Origin: DATGEP01 sp035310125
GTDB lineage: Bacteria > Chloroflexota > Ktedonobacteria > Ktedonobacterales > JADMIN01
Direction: 5' to 3'
Length of the DNA stretch: 45,462 nt
NCBI GenBank assembly: GCA_035310125.1
Contig: DATGEP010000024.1
Location: 1 to 45,462 of the forward strand
The first letter of the stretch is position 1. Every line of letters begins with the position of its first letter. Position numbers and translations under genes: made by a program. Below, piece by piece: positions 1 to 7,743 of this stretch. The notes under the pieces were generated by a model that worked only from the letters and a program-made list of their open reading frames with translations, searched no databases and had not been told where the DNA came from.

Positions 1-294
1 CCTGTCCTTCGCGGCGCCACCTGGGCCAGCGCCGCAACCGCCTCTTCGCCAGATCACGTAACTGGTTGTCCCGCCCCTTCTTTCCTGCGAAGAGGCAGAT
101 GTCAAGAGACAGGACCGTGGAGGCAATATGCCGCCGTGAGACGAAGCATACAAGTGTTGTTTCCGTGGTGCAAGCGCCCACATAACTCCCATTGTGCTTT
201 GTGCTTTATGCAACGCAGCGCGGTCCCGCGCGTACAAGTCACAGAACCATCCACGACACAGCGCCGCCGGCATCTGCCGGCATGGGGAGCGATC

Positions 295-609
295 ATGCAC
301 AACATTCTGTTGGCCGGGCCGGTGGCATTGGTGCCCGGCGGCTGGCTCGCCTGGATAGCCGCGGGACTGCTGGCCGGCTGGCTCGCCGGCCTGATCGTCC
401 GTGGGCGCGGCTTTGGCTGCCTCGGCGACATCGTCCTGGGCATCGTCGGCGCACTGATCGGCGGCTTCGTCATGAGTCTGCTGCCAATCAATCTGAACGG
501 CGTCTATGGCTTCTGGGACACCGTCGTCATCGCCTTTTTCGGCGCGCTGATCCTCGCCGCCCTGGGCCGGCTCATTGGTGGTTCGGGGCGGAAGCGCTCG
601 CGTCGCTAG
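295..609 (+). CDS. GlsB/YeaQ/YmgE-family small membrane protein
   Basis: A 104-residue, very hydrophobic protein with glycine-rich membrane helices. After an N-terminal helix it carries the family pattern GWLAGLIVRGRGFGCLGDI followed by a Gly/Ala-rich helix (GIVGALIGGF), a short loop and a last helix, ending in a basic tail (GRKRSRR). This matches the transglycosylase-associated/GlsB family, whose members are stress-induced inner-membrane proteins of unclear biochemical role. The ATG at 295 is chosen because GGGGAG lies five bases upstream; the frame is open further upstream but that extension looks non-coding. The 3' end overlaps the 3' end of the convergent membrane-protein gene by 38 bases. 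The family call is firm; the function is not known. Confidence 0.85.
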   Translation: MHNILLAGPVALVPGGWLAWIAAGLLAGWLAGLIVRGRGFGCLGDIVLGIVGALIGGFVMSLLPINLNGVYGFWDTVVIAFFGALILAALGRLIGGSGRKRSRR

Positions 610-1384
610 TAGTAGCCGCCGCCTCTTTCGGGGTATTCGGCGCAGTGGTTAGCGCATCCGCCGGCAGCCCCCGCACTCGCGCCAGCAGAACACCTACGAG
701 CAGCAGCCAGAACGCCAGCGCCGCGAACGTGATCGGCGAAAGCGGCGTCTCGATCTGCGCCAGCGACCCCAGATATTGCAGCGCCGTCGCGCCAAGCAGC
801 ACCGCCGGCAGCAATCCGTAATAGCCAAGCCAGCGCGAGAAAACCGGCGTCCGCATGATGCGCACACTTACCAGCGCGATGAAGAAGGCTACCAACACGC
901 CCCCGATCACGTGCGACATCAAATTTTGGACCCCGAAGCCATCCGCGAACCCTTGCGCCACACGTCGCGCCGCCGCCGGAGTGCCCGCGCTCAGATAATC
1001 GCTTGCCGCCCTGCCCACTGTCGGGATACCGACCAGTACGGCCAGTGCAAACAACCCAAAGCCAATCTGCCCGCAGAGGGCCGCGAGCCGCCCGCCAGTC
1101 GTCCCGCGCGGCCAGAGCACCCGCCGCAGCGCGCCCGGCAGCATCGCCGCCAGCAGAAACGGCACTAGCTCCACGATGTGAAGCGCCAGGTCGCCGCCGG
1201 AATGTTGCCCCGCCCACGTCAATAACGGTCCAAACGCGCCGTGCGCCTCGGATTGCGAGACAGCGTTCACATACCCCTGCCCCAAAAACAACGACTCGAC
1301 CAGCGGGATGCCAATCAGCAGCACCGCGCCCGCGAACGCCGCATACACGCCGCGCAGCTTCACCCGCGCCAGCTCCATCGCCAT
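572..1384 (-). CDS. Multi-pass membrane protein, DUF4386-like
   Basis: About 270 residues with roughly six hydrophobic segments and an Ala/Ser/Thr-rich, probably cytoplasmic tail (TSDASASAPNHQ). The pattern of an N-terminal helix, an extracytoplasmic loop, a helix near VELVPFLLAAMLPGALRRVL and later paired helices resembles DUF4386-type integral membrane proteins. There are no catalytic motifs. The ATG at 1384 (MAMELARV) is preferred over the in-frame GTG at 1396 because GGAGG sits five bases upstream of that ATG, inside the longer reading. It converges on and overlaps the GlsB-like gene. Family assignment is tentative and function unknown. Confidence 0.7.
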   Translation of the reverse strand: MAMELARVKLRGVYAAFAGAVLLIGIPLVESLFLGQGYVNAVSQSEAHGAFGPLLTWAGQHSGGDLALHIVELVPFLLAAMLPGALRRVLWPRGTTGGRLAALCGQIGFGLFALAVLVGIPTVGRAASDYLSAGTPAAARRVAQGFADGFGVQNLMSHVIGGVLVAFFIALVSVRIMRTPVFSRWLGYYGLLPAVLLGATALQYLGSLAQIETPLSPITFAALAFWLLLVGVLLARVRGLPADALTTAPNTPKEAAATTSDASASAPNHQ

Positions 1385-1481
1385 CGTATCCTCCACGCCC
1401 TCAAAATAGACCCGCTCTCAGTCTACCATTCATACCAAATGTGGTTGAGATACTATCATTCGCGCCCGCCTTGATGCCGTC

Positions 1482-1507
1482 GTAGGGGCGCTGCCTGCCG
1501 CGCCCGC
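1482..1507 (+). repeat. GTAGGGGCG dispersed repeat, copy 1
   Basis: GTAGGGGCGCTGCCTGCCGC followed by GCCCGC. It is nearly identical to the copy at 3777 and shares its first nine bases with copies near 3965 and 39064. The two GC-rich arms (GGGGCG and CGCCC) can pair. All copies lie between genes. Confidence 0.7.
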
Positions 1508-1745
1508 CTGCGCGAACCTGAGATTAGCACCTCGTGCCCGCATCTGACCGCTGGCGACCGTTCCCGACCGTCGCCGCTCCGTCCGCCTTGTGCTACACTG
1601 CTCGTACCCAACTGTGTCCACTATGGCACGCGACCACCATACGTCACATCTTCCATCCTCCATCTCACGAGGTCCACCGTGCGATACCGTATCATCACCC
1701 TCCCATCCCAGCCATCCTCCTCGCCCCATGCGCGCACGACAAATC

Positions 1746-1910
1746 CAAATTCCGGCAGAATCGGCAACCGATTCTCAAATTCCGGCAGAATCGGCAATGC
1801 CCCTCCCTTCCTCCACAACCTTCAGCTTGATCCCACCTTGCCGCTCCGTGCGCTCCGTGCGCTTCGTGTGCTTCGTGGTGAAATCTCGATTTCCGGCAGA
1901 ATCGGCAACC
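1746..1910 (+). repeat. Three copies of TTCCGGCAGAATCGGCAA
   Basis: Exact 18-base units occur at about 1750-1767, 1780-1797 and 1891-1908. The first two are 30 bases apart and share the preceding CAAA; the third follows the tandem 9-mers. Spacer lengths and sequences differ, so this is not a CRISPR array. It looks like a small dispersed intergenic repeat. Confidence 0.8.
1842..1877 (+). repeat. Four tandem 9-mers (CGCTCCGTG type)
   Basis: CGCTCCGTG, CGCTCCGTG, CGCTTCGTG and TGCTTCGTG run head to tail, followed by GTGAAAT. The block sits between the second and third copies of the 18-base repeat. The period of nine would be codon-compatible, but no believable gene covers it. Confidence 0.75.
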
Positions 1911-1930
1911 GCCTCTCCCCTCGTCGCGCG

Positions 1931-1990
1931 CGGCGGAGCGAGCGGCGGAGCGAGCGACGTTCCAGGAGCGGAGCAGGCGCGGAGCGAAGC
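1931..1990 (+). repeat. Imperfect GCGGAGCGAGC repeats
   Basis: Variants of GCGGAGCGAGC recur several times with short interruptions, giving a purine-rich low-complexity tract just downstream of fdhD. No hairpin followed by a T-run is evident. Confidence 0.6.
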
Positions 1991-2012
1991 GGCGGAGTCG
2001 GGGGTGAGGTTC

Positions 2013-2897
2013 CTATCCCGCCCGCACGCGCTCCGGGTGCGTGTACACATTCATGCTGGTGCCGCGCACGAACGCCGTGATGGTAATGCCGCCGATGTTG
2101 GCGAGATCAATGGCGAGGCTGGAAGGGGCGGAAACGGCGGCGATAAGCGGGATGCCGGCGGCCAGCGCCTTCAGCACAATCTCGAACGAGAGGCGCCCGC
2201 TGACCATCAGGATGCGGCGGCGCAGCGGCAGCACACCATCGAGCAAGGCGCGGCCAATCAGCTTATCCACCGCGTTATGCCGGCCAATATCTTCCCGTAC
2301 GCCAATCAGGTTCGCGCCACGGTCGAAGATGCCCGCGCCATGCAGCCCCCCCGTTTGATCGAAGACCCGCTGCACGGTCCGCAGCCTATCGGGCAGTGTA
2401 TAGATCAACTCAGGGGAAATCACGAAGTCGTCGCGCGGCACCGGCGGCAACACCGCGCAGGCAGCGGAGACCGTATTCTTCCCGCAGATGCCGCAGCTCG
2501 CGTTGACGGCGAACTTGCGCGAGTATCCCTCGTCGCGGGCGCGCTGGGTGAGGTCCACACCGGGAATAGTCACCACGTCCACGACATTGTCCGAGGGGAG
2601 GCCATCCGTATCGAAGCCCGGCTCGATGCCGCGGAGCTCGCCGCGCCCGACCAGCAGCCCCTCGCTGAAGAGGAAGCCCGCTGCCAGCTCATCGTCCTGG
2701 CCCGGCGTGCGCATGATGACCGCCAGCGATTCATGGCTGATCGTGCCATCGGGCGCGTGGCACTTCACCCGGATCTCCAGCGGCTCCTCGGCCACCAGCT
2801 CGTCGGCGATATGCTCGCGTGTGACGCCCTGCCAGCGCACGATGGGCGTGGTGACCTGCCGCAGTGGATCGAACTGCGAGCGCGAGGGGATACCCAT
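2013..2897 (-). CDS. fdhD: Formate dehydrogenase sulfurtransferase FdhD
   Basis: 294 residues. FdhD carries sulfur from a cysteine desulfurase to the molybdenum bis-MGD cofactor of formate dehydrogenase. The signature NASCGICGK is present, giving the sulfur-carrying pair C135/C138. Other family blocks are visible: HESLAVIMRTPGQDDELAAG near the N-terminus and FDQTGGLHGAG, EDIGRHNAVDK and SGRLSFEIVLK in the second half. The start at 2897 (MGIPSRSQ) has GGAGG eight bases upstream; the in-frame extension to 3014 has none. No formate dehydrogenase gene lies in this window, so the client enzyme must be encoded elsewhere. The gene follows the TetR-type regulator on the same strand after a gap of about 117 bases and may be co-transcribed with it. 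Confidence 0.93.
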   Translation of the reverse strand: MGIPSRSQFDPLRQVTTPIVRWQGVTREHIADELVAEEPLEIRVKCHAPDGTISHESLAVIMRTPGQDDELAAGFLFSEGLLVGRGELRGIEPGFDTDGLPSDNVVDVVTIPGVDLTQRARDEGYSRKFAVNASCGICGKNTVSAACAVLPPVPRDDFVISPELIYTLPDRLRTVQRVFDQTGGLHGAGIFDRGANLIGVREDIGRHNAVDKLIGRALLDGVLPLRRRILMVSGRLSFEIVLKALAAGIPLIAAVSAPSSLAIDLANIGGITITAFVRGTSMNVYTHPERVRAG

Positions 2898-3014
2898 GCG
2901 CCGTGCCTCCTTCAAGCAATCCCGCCCGCACCGATGAAGCACGCGCGAGGCTTCAGCCCGCCGCCCTACCCATGCGCCGGCAGGTTGCCGCCGCGACCAG
3001 ATGCGAGCGTACAC

Positions 3015-3674
3015 TTATGTGCGATGCGACCGATCTGGCGGGAATACGCTGCGATACACCATATCGGTCAGCGCCTCGATCAACCGCTCTCCGGAGAGGC
3101 CGCTATCGAGACGCAGGCTGGTGGAGTCGAGCATGTTGAAGATCGCCAGCGCGGTCGCTTCGACATCCAGATCTGGCCACGTCTCCCCCCGCGCCGCCGC
3201 CTGGCGCAGATTCTCCTCCACCTTGTTGAGCGTATGCTGGCGGATGACCTGCTGGTACGGCGTCAGCTCAGGATCGTGCGACATCAGCTCCATCCAGACC
3301 CGCCGCAGCGCGCTCTGCGTGCCACCCAGCACGGCGGTGATAGCCTGGCGGATGGACTCACGGTCGCCGCTCTGCGAGAAGTCCATCTTGGCAAGCTGGA
3401 GGTTGCTGAAGATGTCTTCAACACGCTCGATGACCAGCGTCACCAGCACCTGGCGCTTGTTGCGGAAGTAGTTGTAGAAGGTGCCGACGCTGACTCCGGC
3501 GGCCTCGGCGATATCATCCGAGGTAGTGCCGCCATAGCCGCGCTCGGCGAACATCACGGCGGCGGTCTTGAGGATTTCGTCGCGCTTCTCGCGGCTGCGC
3601 GCCTGTTGTGGCACGCGGGGCAGCTTTTCGCGGGCGGGGAAAAGCGCCGCGACCAGCGCCTCGGTGTCACTCAC
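3015..3674 (-). CDS. TetR/AcrR-family transcriptional regulator
   Basis: About 220 residues. The N-terminal DNA-binding helix-turn-helix is clear: RDEILKTAAVMFAERGYGGT then SDDIAEAAGVSVGTFYNYF. The C-terminal half is a helical ligand/dimerisation domain of the TetR_C type, without residues that identify a ligand. The GTG at 3674 is chosen because a purine-rich AAGGAAGAGG lies just upstream; an ATG at 3710 with a weaker GAGG is the main alternative, and the frame stays open to 3761. It stands directly upstream of fdhD on the same strand. Whether it controls fdhD is not shown; TetR proteins commonly regulate themselves and a neighbour. Confidence 0.88.
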   Translation of the reverse strand: MSDTEALVAALFPAREKLPRVPQQARSREKRDEILKTAAVMFAERGYGGTTSDDIAEAAGVSVGTFYNYFRNKRQVLVTLVIERVEDIFSNLQLAKMDFSQSGDRESIRQAITAVLGGTQSALRRVWMELMSHDPELTPYQQVIRQHTLNKVEENLRQAAARGETWPDLDVEATALAIFNMLDSTSLRLDSGLSGERLIEALTDMVYRSVFPPDRSHRT

Positions 3675-3776
3675 GGCGCCTCTTCCTTCACCACTTTCGT
3701 GTTCCGGCATGGTGCCTCGTGCCGTAATATCCGCATTGGCCATACTGTACGCCCGTCCCATTCCACCGTCGGCGCT

Positions 3777-3805
3777 GTAGGGGCGCTGCCTGCTGCGCCC
3801 GTCCT
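3777..3805 (+). repeat. GTAGGGGCG dispersed repeat, copy 2
   Basis: GTAGGGGCGCTGCCTGCTGC followed by GCCCGTCCT. It differs from the copy at 1482 at one base over the first 20. A CGCCCGTC-like segment also lies just before it (from 3750), as in copy 1, so the repeated unit may be larger than the core. Confidence 0.7.
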
Positions 3806-3964
3806 GGCCTGCCGCTTTCGCCGGCTCAGAAAGGCGCCGTACCAGGCGGCATGCTGCGTCCAGGATGCGTCATAGCTACGCACCTTGCACCAAAATATAG
3901 CACGTCTGTGCGAAACCGTGAAATCCATTGCATTCCAGGGGATTCTCTCACGTGTTGGGGATTC

Positions 3965-3995
3965 GTAGGGGCGCCCGCCGGATACCCGCCGCCCC
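3965..3995 (+). repeat. GTAGGGGCG dispersed repeat, copy 3
   Basis: A divergent member starting GTAGGGGCGCCCGCCGGATA and ending in CCGCCGCCCC. It keeps the GTAGGGGCG head and a complementary C-rich tail. Confidence 0.6.
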
Positions 3996-4099
3996 ATATC
4001 GCACCGCCGTTTGTAATAAAACCTTTCCAGGAGCCGGAGCCATTGTCGAGATGTTTGCAACGAATTTGTGGTGGGCGCTGGCCGCACCACGCCGTAGTG

Positions 4100-5356
4100 C
4101 TAGACAGTCGTTGCGGCGGCCAGCCGCATACCCGCGCGGCGATCGTCGTGGTCCGGCATACCGCTGGCCAGCGGCTCGACGTAGCGACGGATGCCCAGCG
4201 CCACGGCGGCGCCCTCGCCCGCCGCCGACGCGGCCTGTTTCGTGCTGCCCGCGCGGCAGTCGCCCGCCGCGAAGATGCCTGGCACGCTGGATTGCAGCGC
4301 GGCGTCCGTAGCGATGAAGCCCTGCGCGTCCAGCGTCACGAGGTCGCGCACGATTTCGGTGTTGGGAGTGAGGCCGATAAAGACGAAGACGCCGTCGGGA
4401 TGCAGCTCGCGCTCGTCCCTGGTTCGCGTGTCACGCACGACGACCCCGGTGAGTTTTTTCTCGCCGGTGAACGCGACGGGCGTGGCGTTGGGAATGACCG
4501 CCATCTGGGGATGCTCGGACACCTTCTCGGCGATGACCTTGCTGGCGGAAAGCTGGCTGTTGCGTGTGACAATGGTAACGTTCTTGGCGAATCTGGTCAG
4601 GAAGAGACCCTCCTCGCCCGCCGAGTTTCCACCGCCGATCACCAGCACGTCTTTGCCGCGATAAAACGCGCCGTCGCACGTGGCGCAGAAGTGGACGCCC
4701 GCGCCGATGAAGTCTTCCTCGCCGGGAATGCCGAGACGGCGATATGTGGAGCCGAGTGCCAGCAAGACGGCCCAGGCGCGATACTCGTCGCCGCCAGCGG
4801 TCCGCACGACGCGATAGGCGCCATCCACGCCAACCTCGGTCACCGCCTGCGCCGCGAGAATTTCCACGCCGAAGCGCTCGGCTTGCAGCTTGAGACGGTC
4901 GGCGAACTCTGCGCCGCTGACCCCTTCGGGGAAGCCGGGGAAATTGTCCAGCCGCTCGGTGACGCCGGCCTGCCCGCCGACACCGGCCCGCTCGATGACG
5001 AGCGTGTCTATCCCTTCGCGGGCAGCATACAGCGCGGCGGTGAGTCCCGCCGGGCCGCTGCCCACGACGATGAGATCATAGAACTGGCACTTCGCGGCAA
5101 TCTGCAAGCCGAGCTTTTGCGCCAGCTCCGCGTTGGACGGCTCGACGAGCAGCGAGCCATCGCCGAAGACAATCGTAGGGATGATGTGCTTGCCGTTGTT
5201 GGCGCGCTCGACGACGGCCAGCCCGTCGGCATCCATATCCACGTCTACGAAGGTGTAGTGGATGCGCTGCTCGCCGAAAAATTTCTTGGCGCGCTTGCAA
5301 TCGCCGCACCAGAGGGTGCCATAGAGCGTAATCTTGTTGTCGGTGGTATCCGGCAT
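4100..5356 (-). CDS. Glutaredoxin-thioredoxin reductase fusion flavoprotein
   Basis: 418 residues in two parts. Residues 1-85 are a glutaredoxin/NrdH-like thioredoxin fold with the redox motif WCGDC (C17/C20) and the cis-Pro block HIIPTIVFGDGS. Residues about 92-400 are a thioredoxin reductase-type pyridine nucleotide-disulfide oxidoreductase. That part has FAD-binding GSGPAG (99-104), the redox-active CATC (C224/C227), NAD(P)H-binding GGGNSAGE (241-248) and the C-terminal FAD block GIFAAGDCR. The fusion suggests NAD(P)H-driven reduction of a built-in glutaredoxin-like domain, so no separate thioredoxin may be needed. The start has GGAGGAAG four bases upstream. The flavoprotein part is firm; the physiological partner and the nucleotide preference are not shown. 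Confidence 0.92.
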   Translation of the reverse strand: MPDTTDNKITLYGTLWCGDCKRAKKFFGEQRIHYTFVDVDMDADGLAVVERANNGKHIIPTIVFGDGSLLVEPSNAELAQKLGLQIAAKCQFYDLIVVGSGPAGLTAALYAAREGIDTLVIERAGVGGQAGVTERLDNFPGFPEGVSGAEFADRLKLQAERFGVEILAAQAVTEVGVDGAYRVVRTAGGDEYRAWAVLLALGSTYRRLGIPGEEDFIGAGVHFCATCDGAFYRGKDVLVIGGGNSAGEEGLFLTRFAKNVTIVTRNSQLSASKVIAEKVSEHPQMAVIPNATPVAFTGEKKLTGVVVRDTRTRDERELHPDGVFVFIGLTPNTEIVRDLVTLDAQGFIATDAALQSSVPGIFAAGDCRAGSTKQAASAAGEGAAVALGIRRYVEPLASGMPDHDDRRAGMRLAAATTV

Positions 5357-5457
5357 GGGGCTTCCTCCTCTTTTCTGAGTTAGTCTCGACAGGCAAGCGC
5401 TGCGTTACATGCCCCAGCCCGTCGGCATGGTATATGATACGGTATCGGGAGAGTGGC

Positions 5458-6186
5458 ATGACCTCCGGCGAGCGAAAGGTTGAGGCGACGATGGCGAGCG
5501 ACATGAGCGCGGGCGATCCGCACGTGGTGTTCATTCTCGACTGCGACAACACGCTGCTGGATAACGACGCCGTGAAGGCCGACTACGATGCCGGGCTGCG
5601 CGCGCTTCTCGGAGAGTCACTGATCGGGCGTTTCTGGGCAGTCTACGAAGAGGTGCGCGCCCTCACCGGCATGGTGGACTTCCCGCTGACGCTCACCCGC
5701 TTCCGCCCGCTCTGCCCGGACGGCGCCCTCTTCGAGCGGGCGACCACCCTCATCATGGAATACCCCTTCGCCACGCGCCTCTATCCCGCCGCGCTGGATA
5801 CGCTGCGCCACCTGCGCGAGATCGGCACACCGGCCATCGTCTCAGACGGCGACCACCGTTACCAGCCGATGAAGATCGAGCGCAGTGGGCTGCTGGCGGC
5901 GGTTGAGGGGCGGGTGCTCATCTACGTCCACAAGGAAGACCACCTGGAGACGATCTTTCACCAGTGGCCCGCTTCGTTCTACGTGATAGTGGACGACAAG
6001 GCGCGCATTCTCTCGGCGACGAAGGCCCTCTTCCCGCACCGCTTCGCCACGGTCCACGTGCGCCAGGGCCACTACGGCACGGAGCCGATCACCACCAGTC
6101 CGCCGCCTGACCTGAGCATCGCGAGTATCGGCGATCTGCGGCAGCTCGGCGTGCGCGACTTCGCGCGCTATGTTTCCGGCCAGTAG
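5458..6186 (+). CDS. HAD-superfamily hydrolase
   Basis: 242 residues. Motif I of the haloacid dehalogenase superfamily is visible as LDCDNTLLDND (nucleophile Asp and acid/base Asp). SDGD serves as motif II and VDDK matches the Mg-binding motif IV. The cap region between motifs I and II is helical, as in phosphoglycolate phosphatase-like members. The substrate is unknown. The ATG at 5458 has GGGAGAG upstream. Another ATG at 5491 has GAGG five bases upstream and leaves the domain intact, so the exact start is uncertain. A TATGAT just before the gene could be a -10 box. Confidence 0.83.
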   Translation: MTSGERKVEATMASDMSAGDPHVVFILDCDNTLLDNDAVKADYDAGLRALLGESLIGRFWAVYEEVRALTGMVDFPLTLTRFRPLCPDGALFERATTLIMEYPFATRLYPAALDTLRHLREIGTPAIVSDGDHRYQPMKIERSGLLAAVEGRVLIYVHKEDHLETIFHQWPASFYVIVDDKARILSATKALFPHRFATVHVRQGHYGTEPITTSPPPDLSIASIGDLRQLGVRDFARYVSGQ

Positions 6187-6456
6187 CCCCCTCACCAGTG
6201 GCACTCGGAGCTTGATGTGTGGGAAGCGCGACGCCAGAGCAAGCCCGCGATAAGGCCACGCTGGTGAGTCCCACGACGAACACCCCGACCCCTACATGCT
6301 CACAGTAATTGCCGATGAGCTCGCGCCCAGCCCGACCTGGCTCGCGAGCAGCCGGAAAGTAGGGGTCAATCCTCCTTTGCCGATCTACCATGAGAGTACA
6401 ACAACCCAGACTATCACCCTGCCCTGAGGATAAGCGGATACAGAGTGCTGGCGATG
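6187..6456. other. Intergenic region, no clear gene
   Basis: Between the convergent HAD and carbonic-anhydrase-like genes. A minus-strand reading through here would encode a short hydrophobic stretch (HVGVGVFVVGLTSVAL), but it has no start site of its own and no family I recognise. It may be a remnant or chance. Confidence 0.4.
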
Positions 6457-6855
6457 CTACATGGGCGCATCCAGCCGCCCGACCACTTCGATGGCGCCGA
6501 ACTCGTTGGCGAAGAGGCCGACGATCTGGACCGGCTGGCCCCACGCGGCAATTGTGTTCATGGCGGCCCGCACATCCGCGCGGTGCTGCTCGTCGGGCAC
6601 GGCGTTGCCCGCGCAGCCGGAGTGGCCCGCGACGATGACGACCCGCGACTCGTGCGGCCCCGTAGAGACCAGCACGCGCTGGCGGATGTGCTCGACCAGG
6701 TGCGCTGGCCCGTGCGCCAGGATACCATCCGGCCCGGCCTCCGTCACCATATCCACATACTGCACGCCATAGTTGATCTTCACCCAGTCCGCGACGGGAC
6801 TCTGCACGCGCCCGTCCATGCAATTGACGGCGGTGCCGAAGCTTCCGCTTGCCAT
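6457..6855 (-). CDS. Small carbonic-anhydrase-like zinc protein
   Basis: About 132 residues. Two blocks resemble the zinc-binding core of beta-class carbonic anhydrases: NCMDGR (Cys12, then Asp-x-Arg) near the N-terminus and AGHSGCAGN (His78, Cys81) in the middle. This is the C-x-D-x-R ... H-x-x-C pattern of that fold. The protein is much shorter than a normal beta-carbonic anhydrase of about 200 residues, so activity cannot be assumed. The start at 6855 has AGGAGG eleven bases upstream; a GTG at 6891 is possible but lacks a ribosome site. It lies just downstream of the methyltransferase gene on the same strand and may be the last gene of that operon. Confidence 0.72.
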   Translation of the reverse strand: MASGSFGTAVNCMDGRVQSPVADWVKINYGVQYVDMVTEAGPDGILAHGPAHLVEHIRQRVLVSTGPHESRVVIVAGHSGCAGNAVPDEQHRADVRAAMNTIAAWGQPVQIVGLFANEFGAIEVVGRLDAPM

Positions 6856-6912
6856 TGTGTCGTATGCCTCCTCGGCGACCAGGGTGTCCACTGGCCGCCC
6901 CCTACGAATGAT

Positions 6913-7731
6913 TTACTTGCGGCGAATGCGCGCGACGCTGAACGAGATGGGCATGCGCTGGGGCGTATCCACCTCCTCGCGATACTCATGCTGAACCCAT
7001 CCCGTCAGCCGCCGGACAGACTCGGCAAACACGTCGTCGGGGATTGCCCAGGTGCGCGACCACGTGCGCTCCGTGATCCAGAGCAGCACATCGCCCGGCG
7101 TGGCGGTGACGTCCCAGCTGGTCAGCAGATGCTCGTCCACCCGTAGCCCGCGCTCGCGCGCGTCGCTCACGAGCGTGCTAAAGCCGGCGCCAGGGTACGT
7201 CGCCGCAAAGCCCAGCTCCTGCACGATGGCAACCCACGCATTCTGCACGCGGTGGTGCACATCATCGCCGTTACGCTGCTCCTGGCCAAGCAAGAACGCG
7301 CCGCCCGGCTTCACGACTCGCAGCGCCTCGTCCATAGCACGGCGCCACTCCGGCACGAGATGCAGCACGTGGACCGCGACTGCCGCGTCGAACGCGCCTG
7401 TGTCGAAGGGGAGCGCCGTGATGTCCGTGATCCGTGTTTTCAGCGTGCCCCAGTGGTGAAGCGGCTCCGCCTGGCGCATGGCCTCATATTTCGTCTCAAG
7501 CCGCTCTACCATGCGTGGCGAGATGTCCACCCCCGTAACGTTGACGCCCTCCCCAAGCAGCGGCAGACTGATGCGTCCCGTGCCGATGCCAATCTCCAAC
7601 ATCGTGCCGCTAGGAGCGACCTCGCCGAGATGGAGCAGACCCCTGGTAATCATCGGCATCGCGTATGGCGGAATGACGCGCGTCTCGTCGTAGCGATCGG
7701 CGACGGGATCGAACGAAACGGACTCTGACAT
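6913..7731 (-). CDS. Class I SAM-dependent methyltransferase
   Basis: 272 residues. The Rossmann-type SAM-binding site is clear: motif I MLEIGIGTGRISLPLL, the acidic end of strand 2 (VTGVDIS) and the later block DAAVAVHVLHLVPEWR then LRVVKPGGAFLLGQ, typical of Methyltransf_11/25 proteins. The N-terminal FDPVADRYDETR is usual for the UbiE/COQ5-like group, but the substrate cannot be read from the sequence. GGAG lies upstream of the ATG. The acetyltransferase gene ends only 12 bases upstream on the same strand, so the two are probably one transcription unit, perhaps with the carbonic-anhydrase-like gene after them. Confidence 0.9.
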   Translation of the reverse strand: MSESVSFDPVADRYDETRVIPPYAMPMITRGLLHLGEVAPSGTMLEIGIGTGRISLPLLGEGVNVTGVDISPRMVERLETKYEAMRQAEPLHHWGTLKTRITDITALPFDTGAFDAAVAVHVLHLVPEWRRAMDEALRVVKPGGAFLLGQEQRNGDDVHHRVQNAWVAIVQELGFAATYPGAGFSTLVSDARERGLRVDEHLLTSWDVTATPGDVLLWITERTWSRTWAIPDDVFAESVRRLTGWVQHEYREEVDTPQRMPISFSVARIRRK

Positions 7732-7743
7732 CGTATGGCGCTC

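Larger units (their letters stand above)
1385..2012. other. Repeat-rich intergenic region
   Basis: This 628-base stretch between the membrane-protein gene and the end of fdhD has long open frames on both strands but no protein that looks real. It holds one GTAGGGGCG-type repeat, three copies of an 18-mer, four tandem 9-mers and a run of GCGGAGCGAGC units, each listed separately. I see no convincing gene or RNA in it. Confidence 0.6.
3675..4099. other. Intergenic region with two dispersed repeats
   Basis: This region separates the 5' end of the TetR-type gene from the 3' end of the Grx-TrxR gene. It carries two GTAGGGGCG-type repeats (near 3777 and 3965). An AT-rich patch near 3890-3900 reads TATATTTTGG on the minus strand and could be a -10 region for the regulator, but no good -35 was found. 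No gene is seen. Confidence 0.5.

Noticed and set aside
1..135. Possible edge of a gene at the left end
   Set aside because: Neither strand gives a readable protein or start signal in this short stretch, so nothing is called.
1746..1910. CRISPR array
   Set aside because: Only three 18-base units with unequal spacing, one spacer being a tandem repeat, and no cas genes.
1590..5383. Long plus-strand open frames (761 and 510 codons) opposite fdhD, the TetR gene and the Grx-TrxR gene
   Set aside because: They mirror genuine minus-strand genes and their products are low-complexity His/Asp/Gly-rich sequences.
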